A stretch of 64,000 bases of DNA from Paralithodes platypus (GCA_032716605.1 CM064506.1:22310412-22374411); one strand, 5' to 3'; counted from the stretch's first letter, positions 51,040 to 61,824 are shown. Notes: generated by a model from the letters alone, not told the origin. A program made the numbers and translations.

Positions 51040-51262
51040 TCCTAATAAACCCTCTTCGTAATAAATGTATGCATTTTTCGGTAGAGAAATGCCTTGGCAG
51101 TAGGCCAGTTCCTCCTTAATTACAGGCTCGTTATTGCACGCCAGGAAAAAAATCGACACCTAAATAGCACGCAAGGTGTTAATATTGACAAAGGAATGGG
51201 GCGAATGTCTTCAAATCTCAACACTAATGGCGCTAAGCATGAAGAAAAAGGGGTCCCCCCCC
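51040..51262 (-). mobile_element. MITE family A, left end missing
   Basis: GCATTTTTCGGTAGAGAAATG, TTACAGGCTCGTTATTGCAC and CTAATGGCGCTAAGCATGAA. It ends in a C run. Confidence 0.75.
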
Positions 51263-51274
51263 AATAAAGAAAAT

Positions 51275-51412
<138 letters not shown>

Positions 51413-51414
51413 AT

Positions 51415-51562
51415 ACCAGAACAATCAACAAACCTTAATCTTTCAATGTTTACCCTGTGTGTTGTTTTTTACCCTGGTGGTGGTGGTGCTGAGAGTGATG
51501 TATAGCGGGATGTGACTGCGGGGGTTAGGCGATTGGTTTTTGATAGCGCCCGGGTGATTGGG
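51415..51562 (+). repeat. Short paralogue of the GGT satellite locus
   Basis: CTTTCAATGTTTACCCTG, CCTGGTGGTGGTGGTGCTGA and GTATAGCGGGATGTGACTG are the same flanks as at 49262 and 50865, but enclose essentially one repeat unit instead of 38. Confidence 0.75.
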
Positions 51563-51892
51563 TTAAGGGGAGATGGGGCGTTTTTCTGGTCCCCCTTCTT
51601 CCCAATTAGGTTTCAGATTTGATGACGTTCGGCTCATTAGTTTGGCGATCTTAAGACTCTTCACCCCATTTTTGTGTCAGTATTTAGATGTTGATTTTTT
51701 TCCTGGCGAGCGAAAGCGAGCCTGTGATTTTAGAAGAAATTTTTCTACCGAAAAATGTACATATTTATCTTGAAAGGGAGTCTAGGGGGTACTTTTTTGT
51801 TTTTGCTTAGTTTGATGGAGGTCTAGGGAGGAAACCAAAAAAATAATAAATAAATGAACACACCGAATACAAATTGAACCATCCCCCCTTAG
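51563..51892 (+). mobile_element. MITE family A, full copy
   Basis: TTAAGGGGAGATGGGGCG to CCATCCCCCCTTAG. The GGCC hairpin is deleted (GTGATTTTAGAAGAAATTTTT). The neighbouring GATTGGTTTTTGAT block is present before and after it. Confidence 0.85.
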
Positions 51893-52142
51893 CGTGATAT
51901 ATAGCGGGATGACGGGGTTAGCCGATTGGTTTTTGATGGTGCCCGGGTGATTGGGTTGGGGCGGCCCCCCCCCGCCCCAGTTATACGCCGGAGGGAGAAA
52001 CAAATTGGGAGAATGGATTTTTTTTTATTTTTTCGAATTTGGAAAAAGGAATGGGCGAAACGAAGTTCATAGGCTCCCCTTTTCCGAGCCCAGACTGCGG
52101 AAGATTTGGCATATGTGTGAGAATGGGTGAAAAATACGCTTC

Positions 52143-52960
52143 GTTAAATGGGGTCACCGGCCTCTTTTTTATCTTTCTCTCCTTCTCTCTCTCTCCCTGG
52201 CTTGCATCCATTTGGCCCCATTCAGCCAACTGATTTAAGACGCGTTTCCCCGTCCAGGTTTCGATTTCTTCCTGGCGAGCGATAGCGATCCAGCATTGTA
52301 TGGAGAAATCCGGAGACATTTTTCTATCGAAAAATGTACAAACTTAGCTTCCTGTCAAAACAAAATTATATATATGCTGGCTCGCTACCGCTCGCCAGGA
52401 AAATATTGACACCTGGAGTGGTCTTGCCACTGGACTGGTAATCCAATGGACCCGGGTTCGAATCCCAATATGTCAATGGGACGATATTATTGGGATGGAA
52501 TATGTGCTGTACCTAGTTTCAGTGCATTACCACAGCACACCGAAATGCCAAAACAAAATGCCCTCATTGTTCCCTGATTAAATAGCACTGTATGAATATT
52601 CCCATATTCAAAATATGCTACAGGGGGGCAATGCCTAGTGAGTTAATTGCTCAATAGGTGGTGTTCTGAGAGTGAGGGTCCGAGCCTGGGGAGTGAGACT
52701 GTGAAGCACAGAGGCGAAGCAGCTTCAGAGATGGAGTTGGGTTCGAGCCGTGAATAGGTGCTTCACATGTCACTCCCTAGACTGGAAGAAGACCTCACGG
52801 GCCTCACCGTATTCAGCGGTAGAGTGTAAAGGCTAGCAGCCTATGCCCGAGAGGGAGTAGTTGGAATATAGGAAAAAAACAAAACGTCTTAAAACAGTAG
52901 GCTGAATGGGGCCGAATGGATACAAGCCAAAGAGAGAGGGAGAGAAAGAGAATATACATC
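52143..52960. mobile_element. MITE family A2 carrying a SINE insertion
   Basis: TTAAATGGGGTCACCGGCC, TTTCCTGGCGAGCGATAGCG and TACCGCTCGCCAGGAAAAT form the first part. AAACGTCTTAAAACAGTAGG and GAATGGGGCCGAATGG at 52882-52930 complete the palindrome after about 470 bp of foreign DNA. Confidence 0.8.
52410..52881 (+). repeat. tRNA-derived SINE inserted in A2
   Basis: GTGGTCTTGCCACTGGACTG, with anticodon-loop-like CTGGTAATCC, and GGGTTCGAATCCC form a tRNA-like head. Around 52640-52700 a second, weaker pair (GAGTTAATTGCTC, GGGTCCGAGCC) appears. The 3' end is ATAGGAAAAAAAC. The insertion falls after the ACACCTGGA of A2. Confidence 0.65.
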
Positions 52961-53082
52961 CTGGCCCAATATGAATCCTAGAACAAGAAAACGTCGATGC
53001 TCCGAAATGTAAATAATATGGGAAAGAATATTAATGAGAAGATGCCATTCAGTTCGGGACAGCTTCGAACACTTCAGGCCGG

Positions 53083-53409
53083 GAGATTTCCACTTGAGAT
53101 AATTTTGTTCTTGACCCCTTTCTCCTTCATCATTAGCCCCATTGCTTTTGAGTTTTTAAGACGTTCGGCCCATTAGTTTGGCGATTTTAAGAACTTTCGC
53201 CTCATTTTTGTCAATTTTAAGACCATTTGTTCCATTTAGGTGTCTATTTTTTCCTGGTGAGCGATAGCAAGCCTGTAATTCCAGAGAAATGTCCGGCCGG
53301 GACATTTTTCTACCGAAAAATGTACAAATTTATCTTGAAAGAGGGTCTAGGGGGTGTAATATTAAGTTTGATGGAGGTCTAGGGAAAAACAGTGAAAACC
53401 TTCCCTTAA
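53083..53409 (+). mobile_element. MITE family A-prime copy
   Basis: GAGATTTCCACTTGAGATA at the left and CTTCCCTTAA at the right. GTCCGGCCGGGACATTTTTC keeps a reduced hairpin. Confidence 0.8.
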
Positions 53410-53448
53410 CGCCACGATTTATGTCATAGAGTGTCTGTATCGTATACA

Positions 53449-53577
53449 GGGAAGGGACTGAAGTTCTGGAAAAGGGGCCCCAGTCCCGACGTTATTCTTG
53501 ACTTACAGTGTGCTGGCTTAATAATCCAGAAGGGTTGATAGCCTCTGAAGTCCTATTTTAACAAACTAACTAATATC
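53449..53577 (-). repeat. Dispersed repeat G, copy 6
   Basis: GGGAAGGGACTGAAGTTCTGG to CCTCTGAAGTCCTATTTTA, nearly the same extent as 8383-8515. Confidence 0.8.
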
Positions 53578-53652
53578 CGATCATTGGTGATTGCATGTAT
53601 ATAGGCAATCAAATAATATAAACAGAGTATTGTATTCATGCTAGAAGTCAAT

Positions 53653-54702
53653 AAGAAAAGAAACATGAATGCCACATAATATACAAAAGAAACATGAATG
53701 CCACATAATATACAAAAGAAACATGAATGCCACATAATATACAAAAGAAACATGAATGCCACATAATATACCAAAGAAACATGAATGCCACATAACATAC
53801 AAAAGAAACATGAATGCCACATAATATACAAAAGAAACATGAATGCCACATAATATACAAAAGAAACATGAATGCCACATAATATACAAAAGAAACATGA
53901 ATGCCACATAATATACAAAAGAAACATGAATGCCACTTAATATACAAAAGAAACATGAATGCCACATAATATACAAAAGAAACATGAATGCCACATAATA
54001 TACAAAAGAAACATGAATGCCACTTAATATACAAAAGAAACATGAATGCCACATAATATACAAAAGAAACATGAATGCCACTTAATATACAAAAGAAACA
54101 TGAATGCCACATAATATACAAAAGAAACATGAATGCCACTTAATATACAAAAGAAACATGAATGCCACATTATATACAAAAGAAACATGAATGCCACATA
54201 ATATACAAAAGAAACATGAATGCCACATAATATACAAAAGAAACATGAATGCCACATAATATACAAAAGAAACATGAATGCCACATAATATACAAAAGAA
54301 ACATGAATGCCACATAATATACAAAAGAAACATGAATGCCACATAATATACAAAAGAAACATGAATGCCACATAATATACACAAGAAACATGAATGCCAC
54401 ATAATATACAAAAGAAACATGAATGCCACATAATATACAAAAGAAACATGAATGCCACATAATATACAAAAGAAACATGAATGCCACATAATATACAAAA
54501 GAAACATGAATGCCACATAATATACAAAAGAAACATGAATGCCACATAATACACAAGAAACATGAATGCCACATAATATACAAAAGAAACATGAATGCCA
54601 CATAATATACAAAAGAAACATGAATGCCACATAATATACAAAAGAAACATGAATGCCACATAATATACAAAAGAAACATGAATGCCACTTAATATACAAA
54701 TA
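53653..54702 (+). repeat. 29-bp satellite, 36 copies
   Basis: Units of AATATACAAAAGAAACATGA plus ATGCCACAT. Variants ATGCCACTT are confined mainly to 53930-54140, plus one at the end. The minus frames read Met-Trp-His-Ser-Cys-type repeats of 29 residues and are not genes. Confidence 0.97.
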
Positions 54703-54794
54703 ATTACCCGTCTTCGTTCCCTAAAACCTCTAAAACTCTAAAACCACTAAAACCCTTAAAAAACTAAAACCTCTGATTCTGTACCGCCGACGTC

Positions 54795-55144
54795 TTAATT
54801 GGGTAGATTGTTCGCTTTAGGTCCATTTTTTTCATTTATTCATAATTTTTCTAGTTTCCTCCCTAGATCTCTATTACACTTTAAACAAAATCCATTAGAT
54901 TCCCCTTGTAGATTAATTTGTAAATTTTTCGGTAGACAATTGTCCCGGCCGCCTTGCAAAATTACAGGCTCACTATCGTTCGTCAGGAAAAAAATCGACA
55001 CCTAAATAGCTCGAATGGTCTTAATATTGACGAAGAAATGGGGCGAAATGGCCTAAAATCGACAAACATCTTAAAATCTGAAAACTAATGGGGCTAAGCA
55101 TGAGGGAGAAGAGGGACCACAAAAACAGCCCATCTCCCCTTGAT
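54795..55144 (-). mobile_element. MITE family A, first insert in B
   Basis: TTAATTGGGTAGATTG to CCCATCTCCCCTTGA. The right TTAA has mutated to TTGA. Confidence 0.85.
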
Positions 55145-55231
55145 TTTAATCTAGCGACATTTAGACGATTTTGTAAAGCTTAGGAAGGATTATTGATTGC
55201 AAAAATAATTAATTGAGATTGTCTGCTGCCT

Positions 55232-55557
55232 TTAAGGGGAGGTATTTAGTTTGTTCCCTAGACCTCCATCAAGCTTAAAATTACACCCCCTTGAGTCCCT
55301 TTCAAGATAAATTTGTACATTTTTCGATAGAAAAATGTTCCGGCTGAAGGCCGGTTCCTCTTAAATTACAAGCTCGCTATCGCTTGCCAGGATAAAATCG
55401 ACACCTGAATTGCACGAAAGGTCTTAATATGGGGTGAAAGCTCTTAAAATCGATAAACTAATGGGGCAAACGTTTTATAATATCAAAAGCAATGGGGCTA
55501 AACATGAGGGAGAAAGGGGTCAAGAAAAAAATCCCTCAAGTGGAGATCTGCCCTTAA
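55232..55557 (-). mobile_element. MITE family A-prime, second insert in B
   Basis: TTAAGGGGAGGTATTTAG to GTGGAGATCTGCCCTTAA, 326 bp. Hairpins GGCTGAAGGCC and ATTTTTCGATAGAAAAAT. Confidence 0.9.
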
Positions 55558-55713
55558 ATTGGTAGACATCCTTCCTAAACTAATTAAAATCATGTAACAG
55601 TTTCCAGAATATAATGAAAAGGCTGTCATCGGTACAGAAAGGGTTAACGCCCTATTGTACCGGCAACGTCTTTTCTATTTTATTTTAGCTACATTTAGAC
55701 GATTTCATGCAGT

Positions 55714-56049
55714 TTAAGGGGAGGTTTTTAGTTTGGTCTCTAGATATCCATCAAGCTTAAGATTACACCCCCTTGAGCCCCTTTCAAGATAAATCTGTAC
55801 ATTTTTCGGTAGAAAAATGTCCCGGCTGAAAGCCGTTTCCTCTTAAATTACAGGCTCGCTATCGCTCGCCAGGATATAATCGACACCTAAATGGCACGAA
55901 AGGTCTTAAAATTGACAGAAATTGGTTGAAAGTTCTTAAAATCGTCAAAATAAAGGGGCGAACGTCTTAAAATTAGAAAAGCAATGGGGCTAAATATGAG
56001 GGAAAAAGGAATAAAGAAAAAACTCCCTCAAGTGGAAATCTCCCCTTAA
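55714..56049 (-). mobile_element. MITE family A-prime, nested in B
   Basis: TTAAGGGGAGGTTTTTAG to GTGGAAATCTCCCCTTAA. It shares subtype-specific ends with 55232-55557. Confidence 0.9.
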
Positions 56050-56260
56050 CCCGTTCAATACCACAGACGTCTTTTCGATTACATATTGGCAACTATTAGA
56101 CGATTGTATTCAGCTTAGGTAAGACGTCTCGACATTAAAAGGCTGCAGATTATTTCAAATACTCCTTTTAGCTACCATATATCCTTCCTGAGCTTCATAA
56201 CATCGTCCAAATGTAGCTGACATTAAAATATAAGAACATCACCGGAAGTGACGGGGTTAA
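56046..56260 (+). mobile_element. MITE family B4, sharing TTAA with A-prime
   Basis: TTAACCCGTTCAATACCAC to CACCGGAAGTGACGGGGTTAA-type end. It inserted at one of the TTAA copies made by, or used by, the neighbouring A-prime. Confidence 0.8.
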
Positions 56261-56499
56261 GAAGGATCTGTGGTAGTAAAAGTGGTAAAGTGAAATGGTT
56301 CGAAGTCTGGTATAGTTGCAAGAGGTCCATTTTAAACTGAATAAAATCGTCTAATGGTAGCCAGAATAAAGTTGAAAAGACGTCGCCGGTATATAATGGG
56401 TTGACAAACATAACACCTTCACAATATCTGCATCCTTCCAGCCCCCAAACAGTCCACGCACCAGTGTTGCCAATTTAGCTACTCTTTCGCTAGATCTAG

Positions 56500-57060
56500 A
56501 GGTATTTACTTCAATCTAGAAGCAAATTTGTACAACTAGCGACATGAATTCTAGCGATATACTGTTGAATTAAGCCATTTTAGAGCGATATTGAAGAGTT
56601 TGTGCCAATATTCTAGCGATATTATGTTGAATTAAGCCATTTTAGAGCAATATTAAAGAGTTTGTGCCAGTATTCTAGCGATATTATGTTGAATTAAGCC
56701 ATTTTAGAGCGATATTAAAGAGTTTGTGCCAGTATTCTAGTGATATTATGTTAAATTAAGCCATTTTAGAGCGATATTAAAGAGTTTGTGCCAGTATTCT
56801 AGTGATATTATGTTCAATTAAGCCATTTTAGAGCGATATTAAAGAGTTTGTGCCAGTATTCTAGTGATATTATGTTAAATTAAGCCATTTTAGAGCGATA
56901 TTAAAGAGTTTGTGCCAGTATTCTAGTGATATTATGTTCAATTAAGCCATTTTAGAGCGATATTAAAGAGTTTGTGCCAGTATTCTAGTGCTATTATGTT
57001 AAATTAAGCCATTTTAGAGCGATATTAAAGAGTTTGTGCCATTATTCTAGCGATATTCGG
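56500..57060 (+). repeat. 62-bp minisatellite, about 8 copies
   Basis: Units carry GTGCCAGTATTCTAGTGATA, TTATGTTAAATTAAGCC and TTTTAGAGCGATATTAAAGA. From 56740 on, successive units alternate GTTAAATT and GTTCAATT. Confidence 0.95.
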
Positions 57061-57069
57061 CATTTATTA

Positions 57070-57409
57070 ACTATCTAGCGGACTTTATTTGGTAACCCTG
57101 CCCTACACACCCAAATCCCAATATCGATCCCATGTCAGATGCAATTATATGCAAGTTGGGCGTCGGAAAATAGTATTGGCGCGGGCGTTGCATATATGAA
57201 TACATCTCAATAGGAAATACCTTCTCTCGCGGCTACGAACATAAAGGACCATTTGTTCTGGGTCGGGGGAGAAGGCCTGCTGTTTCCCTATGTATTCCGG
57301 GATTAGTTTGTGGTGACTTACATACATACATACACACTATAGACATGAATACATAGGCCTGCTTTGATGCACATATACTGTATCTGAATACATACACATA
57401 ACTGACACG

Positions 57410-57448
<39 letters not shown>

Positions 57449-57464
57449 ACTCATATATATACAG

Positions 57465-57511
<47 letters not shown>

Positions 57512-57730
57512 CGAACTGACTTAAATTAAGTTAAGCTAAATATACACTGCATTTCCTTAGTTACGAAAACAAGCACATATAAATGCAATACTATCATCAT
57601 GGGTGCCTTGGTGGTATATTGTAGACTTTGGCTGGGAACGGAGACTGTAGAACATGATAAACACAGAGATGCCATTCTCAACCTGATCCCTGGCTGGAGT
57701 CGGCGGTATCAATGTAGACGACAGACTATG
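57070..57730. other. Unassigned stretch with CA and TA microsatellites
   Basis: A CA run at 57413-57440 and TA runs at 57455-57505. Region 57140-57330 and 57600-57725 are of normal complexity, but no family or convincing frame is visible. Confidence 0.45.
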
Positions 57731-57987
57731 TACAGTCGGTTACCATAGTATCTAGCCCACTCGTAAACATTCGTGAACCCTCTATGTTATTTTCTATGCA
57801 ATTATAACTATATGGATTGATATTTGGATGGAACTTGCTTTTCAATAAATAGTATATAAAGTTTTGTAGTTGATGCATAGAAAATTCTATTCATAAATTA
57901 GTTTCCAGAGATATGCTTCCATAATTAGAAATAGATGCACTCCAGGAATATTTATGAGCGGGGTAGAGACTATGGTATTCGAGTGTA
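57731..57987. mobile_element. MITE family E copy
   Basis: TACAGTCGGTTACCATAGTA at the left and GACTATGGTATTCGAGTGTA at the right. The body has TTTTGTAGTTGATGCATAG and GTTTCCAGAGATATGC. Confidence 0.7.
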
Positions 57988-58144
57988 CGTACAGGCACTC
58001 ATAAAATGAGTGTACGTACAGGCACTCATAAAACGAGTGTACGTACAGGCACTCATAAAACGAGTGTACGTACAGGCACTCATAAAACGAGTGTACGTAC
58101 AGGCACTCATAAAACGAGTGTACGTACAGGCACTCATAAAACGA
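57985..58144 (+). repeat. 27-bp minisatellite next to MITE E
   Basis: Six units of GTACGTACAGGCACTCATAA plus AACGAGT. The unit includes the terminal TACAG-type sequence of the element, so the array seems to have grown from its end. Confidence 0.9.
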
Positions 58145-58212
58145 TCTAGGACTTTATCTATTTCTATTTGTGAAAGTATAACTCTGGAAACGAATTTATG
58201 AATTCATATTTT

Positions 58213-58310
58213 TTCACTAACCCACCAATTAACTTACAAATAAACCCAATTAATAAAATCAATGAAACTAATGAATGCATGTGGTATTCCAAGGACTCGA
58301 ACCTAGGATG
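58213..58310 (-). repeat. SINE fragment, uninterrupted version of 24388-25595
   Basis: CACTAACCCACCAATTAACT runs without a break where the other copy has element H. The B-box region reads GGACTCGAACCTAGG. It is cut by a TA tract at 58310-58400. Confidence 0.7.
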
Positions 58311-58491
58311 ATATATATATATATATATATATATATACCTGTATATACTGTATATATAAACTGTATATATATATATATACTGTATATATATAATATTATA
58401 TACATCAACTACAAAACAATATATGCTATGTATTAAAAAACAAGTTCCATCAAAAATTCAGTTCACCTAGTTATAATTGCATGATGAAAAA

Positions 58492-58665
58492 ACAATTATT
58501 AAGAAAGAGCTGTGGTCGTAAATAAGACTAAGTGAGATAGTTCGAAGCCTGTTAATTGCTTGGGGCCATTTTTAAACTGAACACAATCTTTAAACTGAAC
58601 ACAATCTTCTAATAGTAGTCAAAAGAAAGTTAAAAGGACGGCGCCGATACTGAAGGCGTTTATTT
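58492..58665 (+). mobile_element. MITE family B, left end lost, with a 20-bp duplication
   Basis: GATAGTTCGAAGCCTGTTAA, then TTTAAACTGAACACAATCTT occurring twice in a row (58573-58613), then AAAAGGACGGCGCCGATACT. Confidence 0.75.
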
Positions 58666-58790
58666 CGTATCGTTTCATTCGACTAACACCCAGAAAGAAA
58701 GAAAGAAGAGATCGTCGCCAACGCCATCTGTTATCGTTTACCCGCACATTCGTGACGTAGCAGGAGTTCAGCGGCCAAGACTAAGGGGAG

Positions 58791-59031
58791 ATGGTTGTTT
58801 TTTCTGGACCCTCTTCTCCCTCGTGTTTACCCCCAATAGTTTCGATATTTTAAGAGACGTTCGGCCCATTAGTTTGGCGATTTTAAGACTTTTCAGCCCA
58901 TTTCTTTGTCAATATTAAGACCTTTCGTACAGTTTAGTTGTTGATTTCTTTTCCTGGCGAGCGATAGCGAGCCTGCAATATAGTAGTAATCAGCCTTTGG
59001 CCAGGACATTTTTCTAACGAAAAATGTACAA

Positions 59032-59062
<31 letters not shown>

Positions 59063-59145
59063 CTGGATGGAGGTCTAGGGAGGAAACTAAAAGAATAATA
59101 AAAGTATCAATAAATAAGGAAATAAATACGCCCATCCCTCCTTAA
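58791..59145 (+). mobile_element. MITE family A with a T-run insertion
   Basis: CTAAGGGGAGATGG to CCCATCCCTCCTTAA. After TTTTTCTAACGAAAAATG the TTTATCTTGAAGG segment is replaced by about 27 T. It shares its right TTAA with the next element. Confidence 0.85.
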
Positions 59146-59354
59146 CACCTTCACCACCATTACGTAACTTTCATCATATTCTGGTTACTATTCGACTATC
59201 TTCTTTAGTTTATTATCTACCTCTACGACTAAAATGGATAAATGCGATCTCAATAGACCCGCTTAGTAACGTGGGTCCTTCTTAAATTGCATAACATCAT
59301 CTAATCTTAGCCAGAATCCAAGGTAAAAAGGCGTTATGTTACTGAAGGGGTTAA
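59142..59354 (+). mobile_element. MITE family B4, full copy
   Basis: TTAACACCTTCACCACCATT to GTTATGTTACTGAAGGGG plus TTAA. ATTCTGGTTACTATTCGACT is mirrored by TCTAATCTTAGCCAGAAT. Confidence 0.8.
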
Positions 59355-59399
59355 CGACTACAGTACTATGATATCACACTTTCCGGGTTTGCTTCATAA

Positions 59400-59582
59400 T
59401 ATCCTCTCCCCTCCCTCCCCCACTTCATACCCTCTCCCCTCCCTCTCGACTCCCCCCTTCCCCCCCACCCACTCCATGCCCTCTCTCCCCTCCCCCACCT
59501 CATACCCTCTCCCCTCCCCCACCTTTTTTCCAACTCCCTTTTCCCTCCCCCCCCCCCCCTCCGCACCATCCTCCCTTCTCCC
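59400..59582 (+). repeat. Polypyrimidine tract, CTCCCC-rich
   Basis: About 180 bp of almost pure C and T with CCTCTCCCCTCCC units. Long mirror-symmetric polypyrimidine is the sequence type that can form triplex DNA. Confidence 0.85.
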
Positions 59583-59819
59583 TCGAGAAACAAAGTGCGA
59601 TGCGAAGCTTCACGACTCGTTCTCAGTGATAAATTTTAGACATTAATATATCGTTGACAATTACACGCTATGGCTTAACAAATGTATATAATTTTCACTG
59701 ATGGATGTAAATTATTATGCAATCTTCGTAATTCGAAGAAGTTGCAGTTGATAATGCAATTGCTAATTAACGAATAATGAATGGTGCCGGAGCTTCGAAC
59801 AGTTACAACAACAAATTCT

Positions 59820-59957
59820 CCGCTATGTGCTTCGGAGCTTCGGTGCCTTAGAGTTTGAGAGCAGACGGTGGCGGGTGGCGAGGTGGCGGGTGGAGTAGAC
59901 GGCCGCCATTCTGTGCGACTCGGACCTGGAGACAAGACTGAAGGAACGTCGGAGATG
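59820..59957 (+). other. Possible first exon, GC-rich, with splice-donor-like end
   Basis: Region with GGTGGCGGGTGGCGAGGTGG, CGGCCGCCATTC and several CpG, followed by GGAGATG and GTATGT (donor-like at 59958). It is markedly richer in GC than its neighbours. No coding frame of note except an ATG at the last three bases. Purely a signal-based guess. Confidence 0.25.
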
Positions 59958-59995
59958 GTATGTATATCGGCAGTAGAGTTTCTTACTTTCCTAAT

Positions 59996-60204
59996 TTAAC
60001 CCCTTCTGTACCGGCGACGTCTATATTTTTTTCTCGTTTTTTCAGACGATTTTGTGTAGTTTTAGAAGGATCTGTGGTAGTGAATCGGGTGAAATTAAGA
60101 TAGTACGAAGTCTGTTCATTGTTGGAGGCCCTTTTTAAACTGAAAGTCTTCTAATAGTAGCCCGAATATTATTAAAAAGACGTCGCCGGTACAGAAGGGG
60201 TTAA
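59996..60204 (+). mobile_element. MITE family B, full copy
   Basis: TTAACCCCTTCTGTACCGGC to GTCGCCGGTACAGAAGGGG plus TTAA: the 24-bp terminal repeats are perfectly complementary. Confidence 0.9.
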
Positions 60205-60287
60205 TCTTAATGTATGAGAGTTTCAAGATTTTTTTTTTTTCCCCTAATGTTGTCTCATAAGTGATGAGGTTTTAAGGCTTGGCGTTC

Positions 60288-60623
60288 TTAAGGGTGAGGT
60301 ACTCATTTTTCTGGACCCCTTTAATGTTTAGAACTGTTAGTTTTGCGAGGTTAAGAAGTTCCTTCACTAGTTAGGCAATTTTAAGACCTTTCGCCCAATT
60401 ACTTTGTCGTGCCGTTTAAGTGTTTTATTTTTTCCTGGCGAGCGATAGCGAGCCTGTAGTTTTTTTTTTTATGGAACCGGCAATTGGCCGGGACATTTTT
60501 CTACCGAAACATTTACAAATGCATCTTGGAAGGGGGCATAAGGAGTTTTTTAAGCTTGGTCTAACGAGGAAACTAACATTTAATAAATAAGTACCCCCCA
60601 AAAAACAAGCACTAGCCCCTTAA
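60288..60623 (+). mobile_element. MITE family A, full copy
   Basis: TTAAGGGTGAGGTACTC to CTAGCCCCTTAA. It has a T-run of 10 in the middle, hairpin GGCAATTGGCCGG. Confidence 0.85.
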
Positions 60624-60867
60624 GACATTGTGACATGCCTCCTTCCTTACTAAAGAGTGAACGGATTTTCCCAGTCTTCTACTCAACAAGTATGCTCTGG
60701 AAGGCACCCTCTTTGTCTTTCCCTCATCCTATGACTTTAACTGAGTCAAGCTCTTGTGTCCAGACTTTTAATTTGGATCTAACTTTAAACTTTTTGTGGG
60801 GACACGTTGTTACAGGCAGTTTTGCCTTTTGTCTGCTTGATACGCATACAATACAAACTCTACTTTA

Positions 60868-60945
60868 TTCTTGGCGAGCGATAGCAAGCCTGTAATTTAG
60901 AAAACTTTCCCAGCTTGAGCATTTTTAGACCCGAAATGTGCACGG
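60868..60945 (+). mobile_element. MITE family A, central fragment
   Basis: TTGGCGAGCGATAGCAAGCC and CATTTTTAGACCCGAAATG only. Confidence 0.6.
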
Positions 60946-60949
60946 GTAT

Positions 60950-61820
60950 TCTGCACTAAAACTACTTTATTACGGGATTCCTTCCTTACGCATCTTGCTT
61001 TTCCTTAATCAGGGGATCTTACAGAAGCGCGGATAAGTAATAATTTTCTAATTTCGTAAATTTGATTTTCCCACCCCGATACATATGCAAGATTTCCATC
61101 CAGAACGCCTTTGTTTACATTTTAGGCTCCTTCCCGCAACACTATCTTTCTGGCTCAGATGTTCATTAGCCAATCAGAATTGACACTACATTTGGTGATC
61201 TGCGAAAATGATATGCATTTTTGTCGGAAATTATGAATTCCAAATATTTACATATATACTCTTTTTATTATTTCTATTTAAATCCCTTGCAAAGTCATTT
61301 CAATTTTGGAAGTTTTAGTGTCTCTCTGCATCCCCCCCCCCCCACCACCAAGAGTTTGCCCCACATTTAGGGATATTTTGTGTATTATGGGTATTTGTCT
61401 GCAATATTCTATTTAAATCTATGTAACTCAAGATTTTATGGGGTAAATGGGGATTTTTTGTCATATGGGAATTTATCTTTACATTCAATAAATTTAATCA
61501 GATTGACCCACGTTGCTCACGACAGTAAATCTGTAAATTACCATTTTAATTTCAGCTACTAATTACCTTAAGAAAACTGTATGTTAAGGTGACTAATACT
61601 GTAAGACAAAGCTATAGAAAAATCATAGAAAATGATATCCCAAAAGTGTCTTAAAATACATATTGTCCGAAAAACTTTTGCTCAACAAAATTGTTGCCGA
61701 AATCCCTGTCCTAAAATTAATAGTGAAATATATATCCCTTTAGCATATATCACTTTAGCATATATCACTTTAGCATATATCCCTTTAGCATATATCCCTT
61801 TAACACCTAATTTTTTCCTT
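60950..61820. other. Low-repeat stretch, possibly intronic
   Basis: Normal-complexity AT-rich DNA with few repeats: a C-run at 61332-61342 and a short 15-bp array (TTTAGCATATATCCC) at 61731-61802. No frame over about 93 codons and no motif. Confidence 0.45.
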
Positions 61821-61824
61821 GCAG

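Larger units (their letters stand above)
54764..55647 (+). mobile_element. MITE family B interrupted by two family A elements
   Basis: B pieces are 54764-54798 (CTCTGATTCTGTACCGCC), 55145-55235 (TAGCGACATTTAGACGATTT to GTCTGCTGCCTTTAA) and 55558-55647 (ATTGGTAGACATCC to CGGTACAGAAAGGGTTAA). They join into one standard element when the two inserts and one TTAA each are removed. Confidence 0.85.
55644..56404 (+). mobile_element. MITE family B interrupted by family A-prime and B4
   Basis: B pieces are 55644-55717 (TTGTACCGGCAACGTC to TTTCATGCAGTTTAA) and 56261-56404 (GAAGGATCTGTGGTAGTAAA to GACGTCGCCGGTATATAATG). The consensus has GCAGTTTAAGAAGGATCTG unbroken. Confidence 0.85.

Noticed and set aside
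53553..54699. Several minus-strand frames of 127-211 codons with a 29-residue repeat.
   Set aside because: Period 29 bp translated over three frames; identical peptide in each frame shows it is the satellite, not a protein.
59366..59646. Pro/Ser-rich and Gly/Arg-rich frames on opposite strands.
   Set aside because: Both are readings of the CTCCCC polypyrimidine tract.
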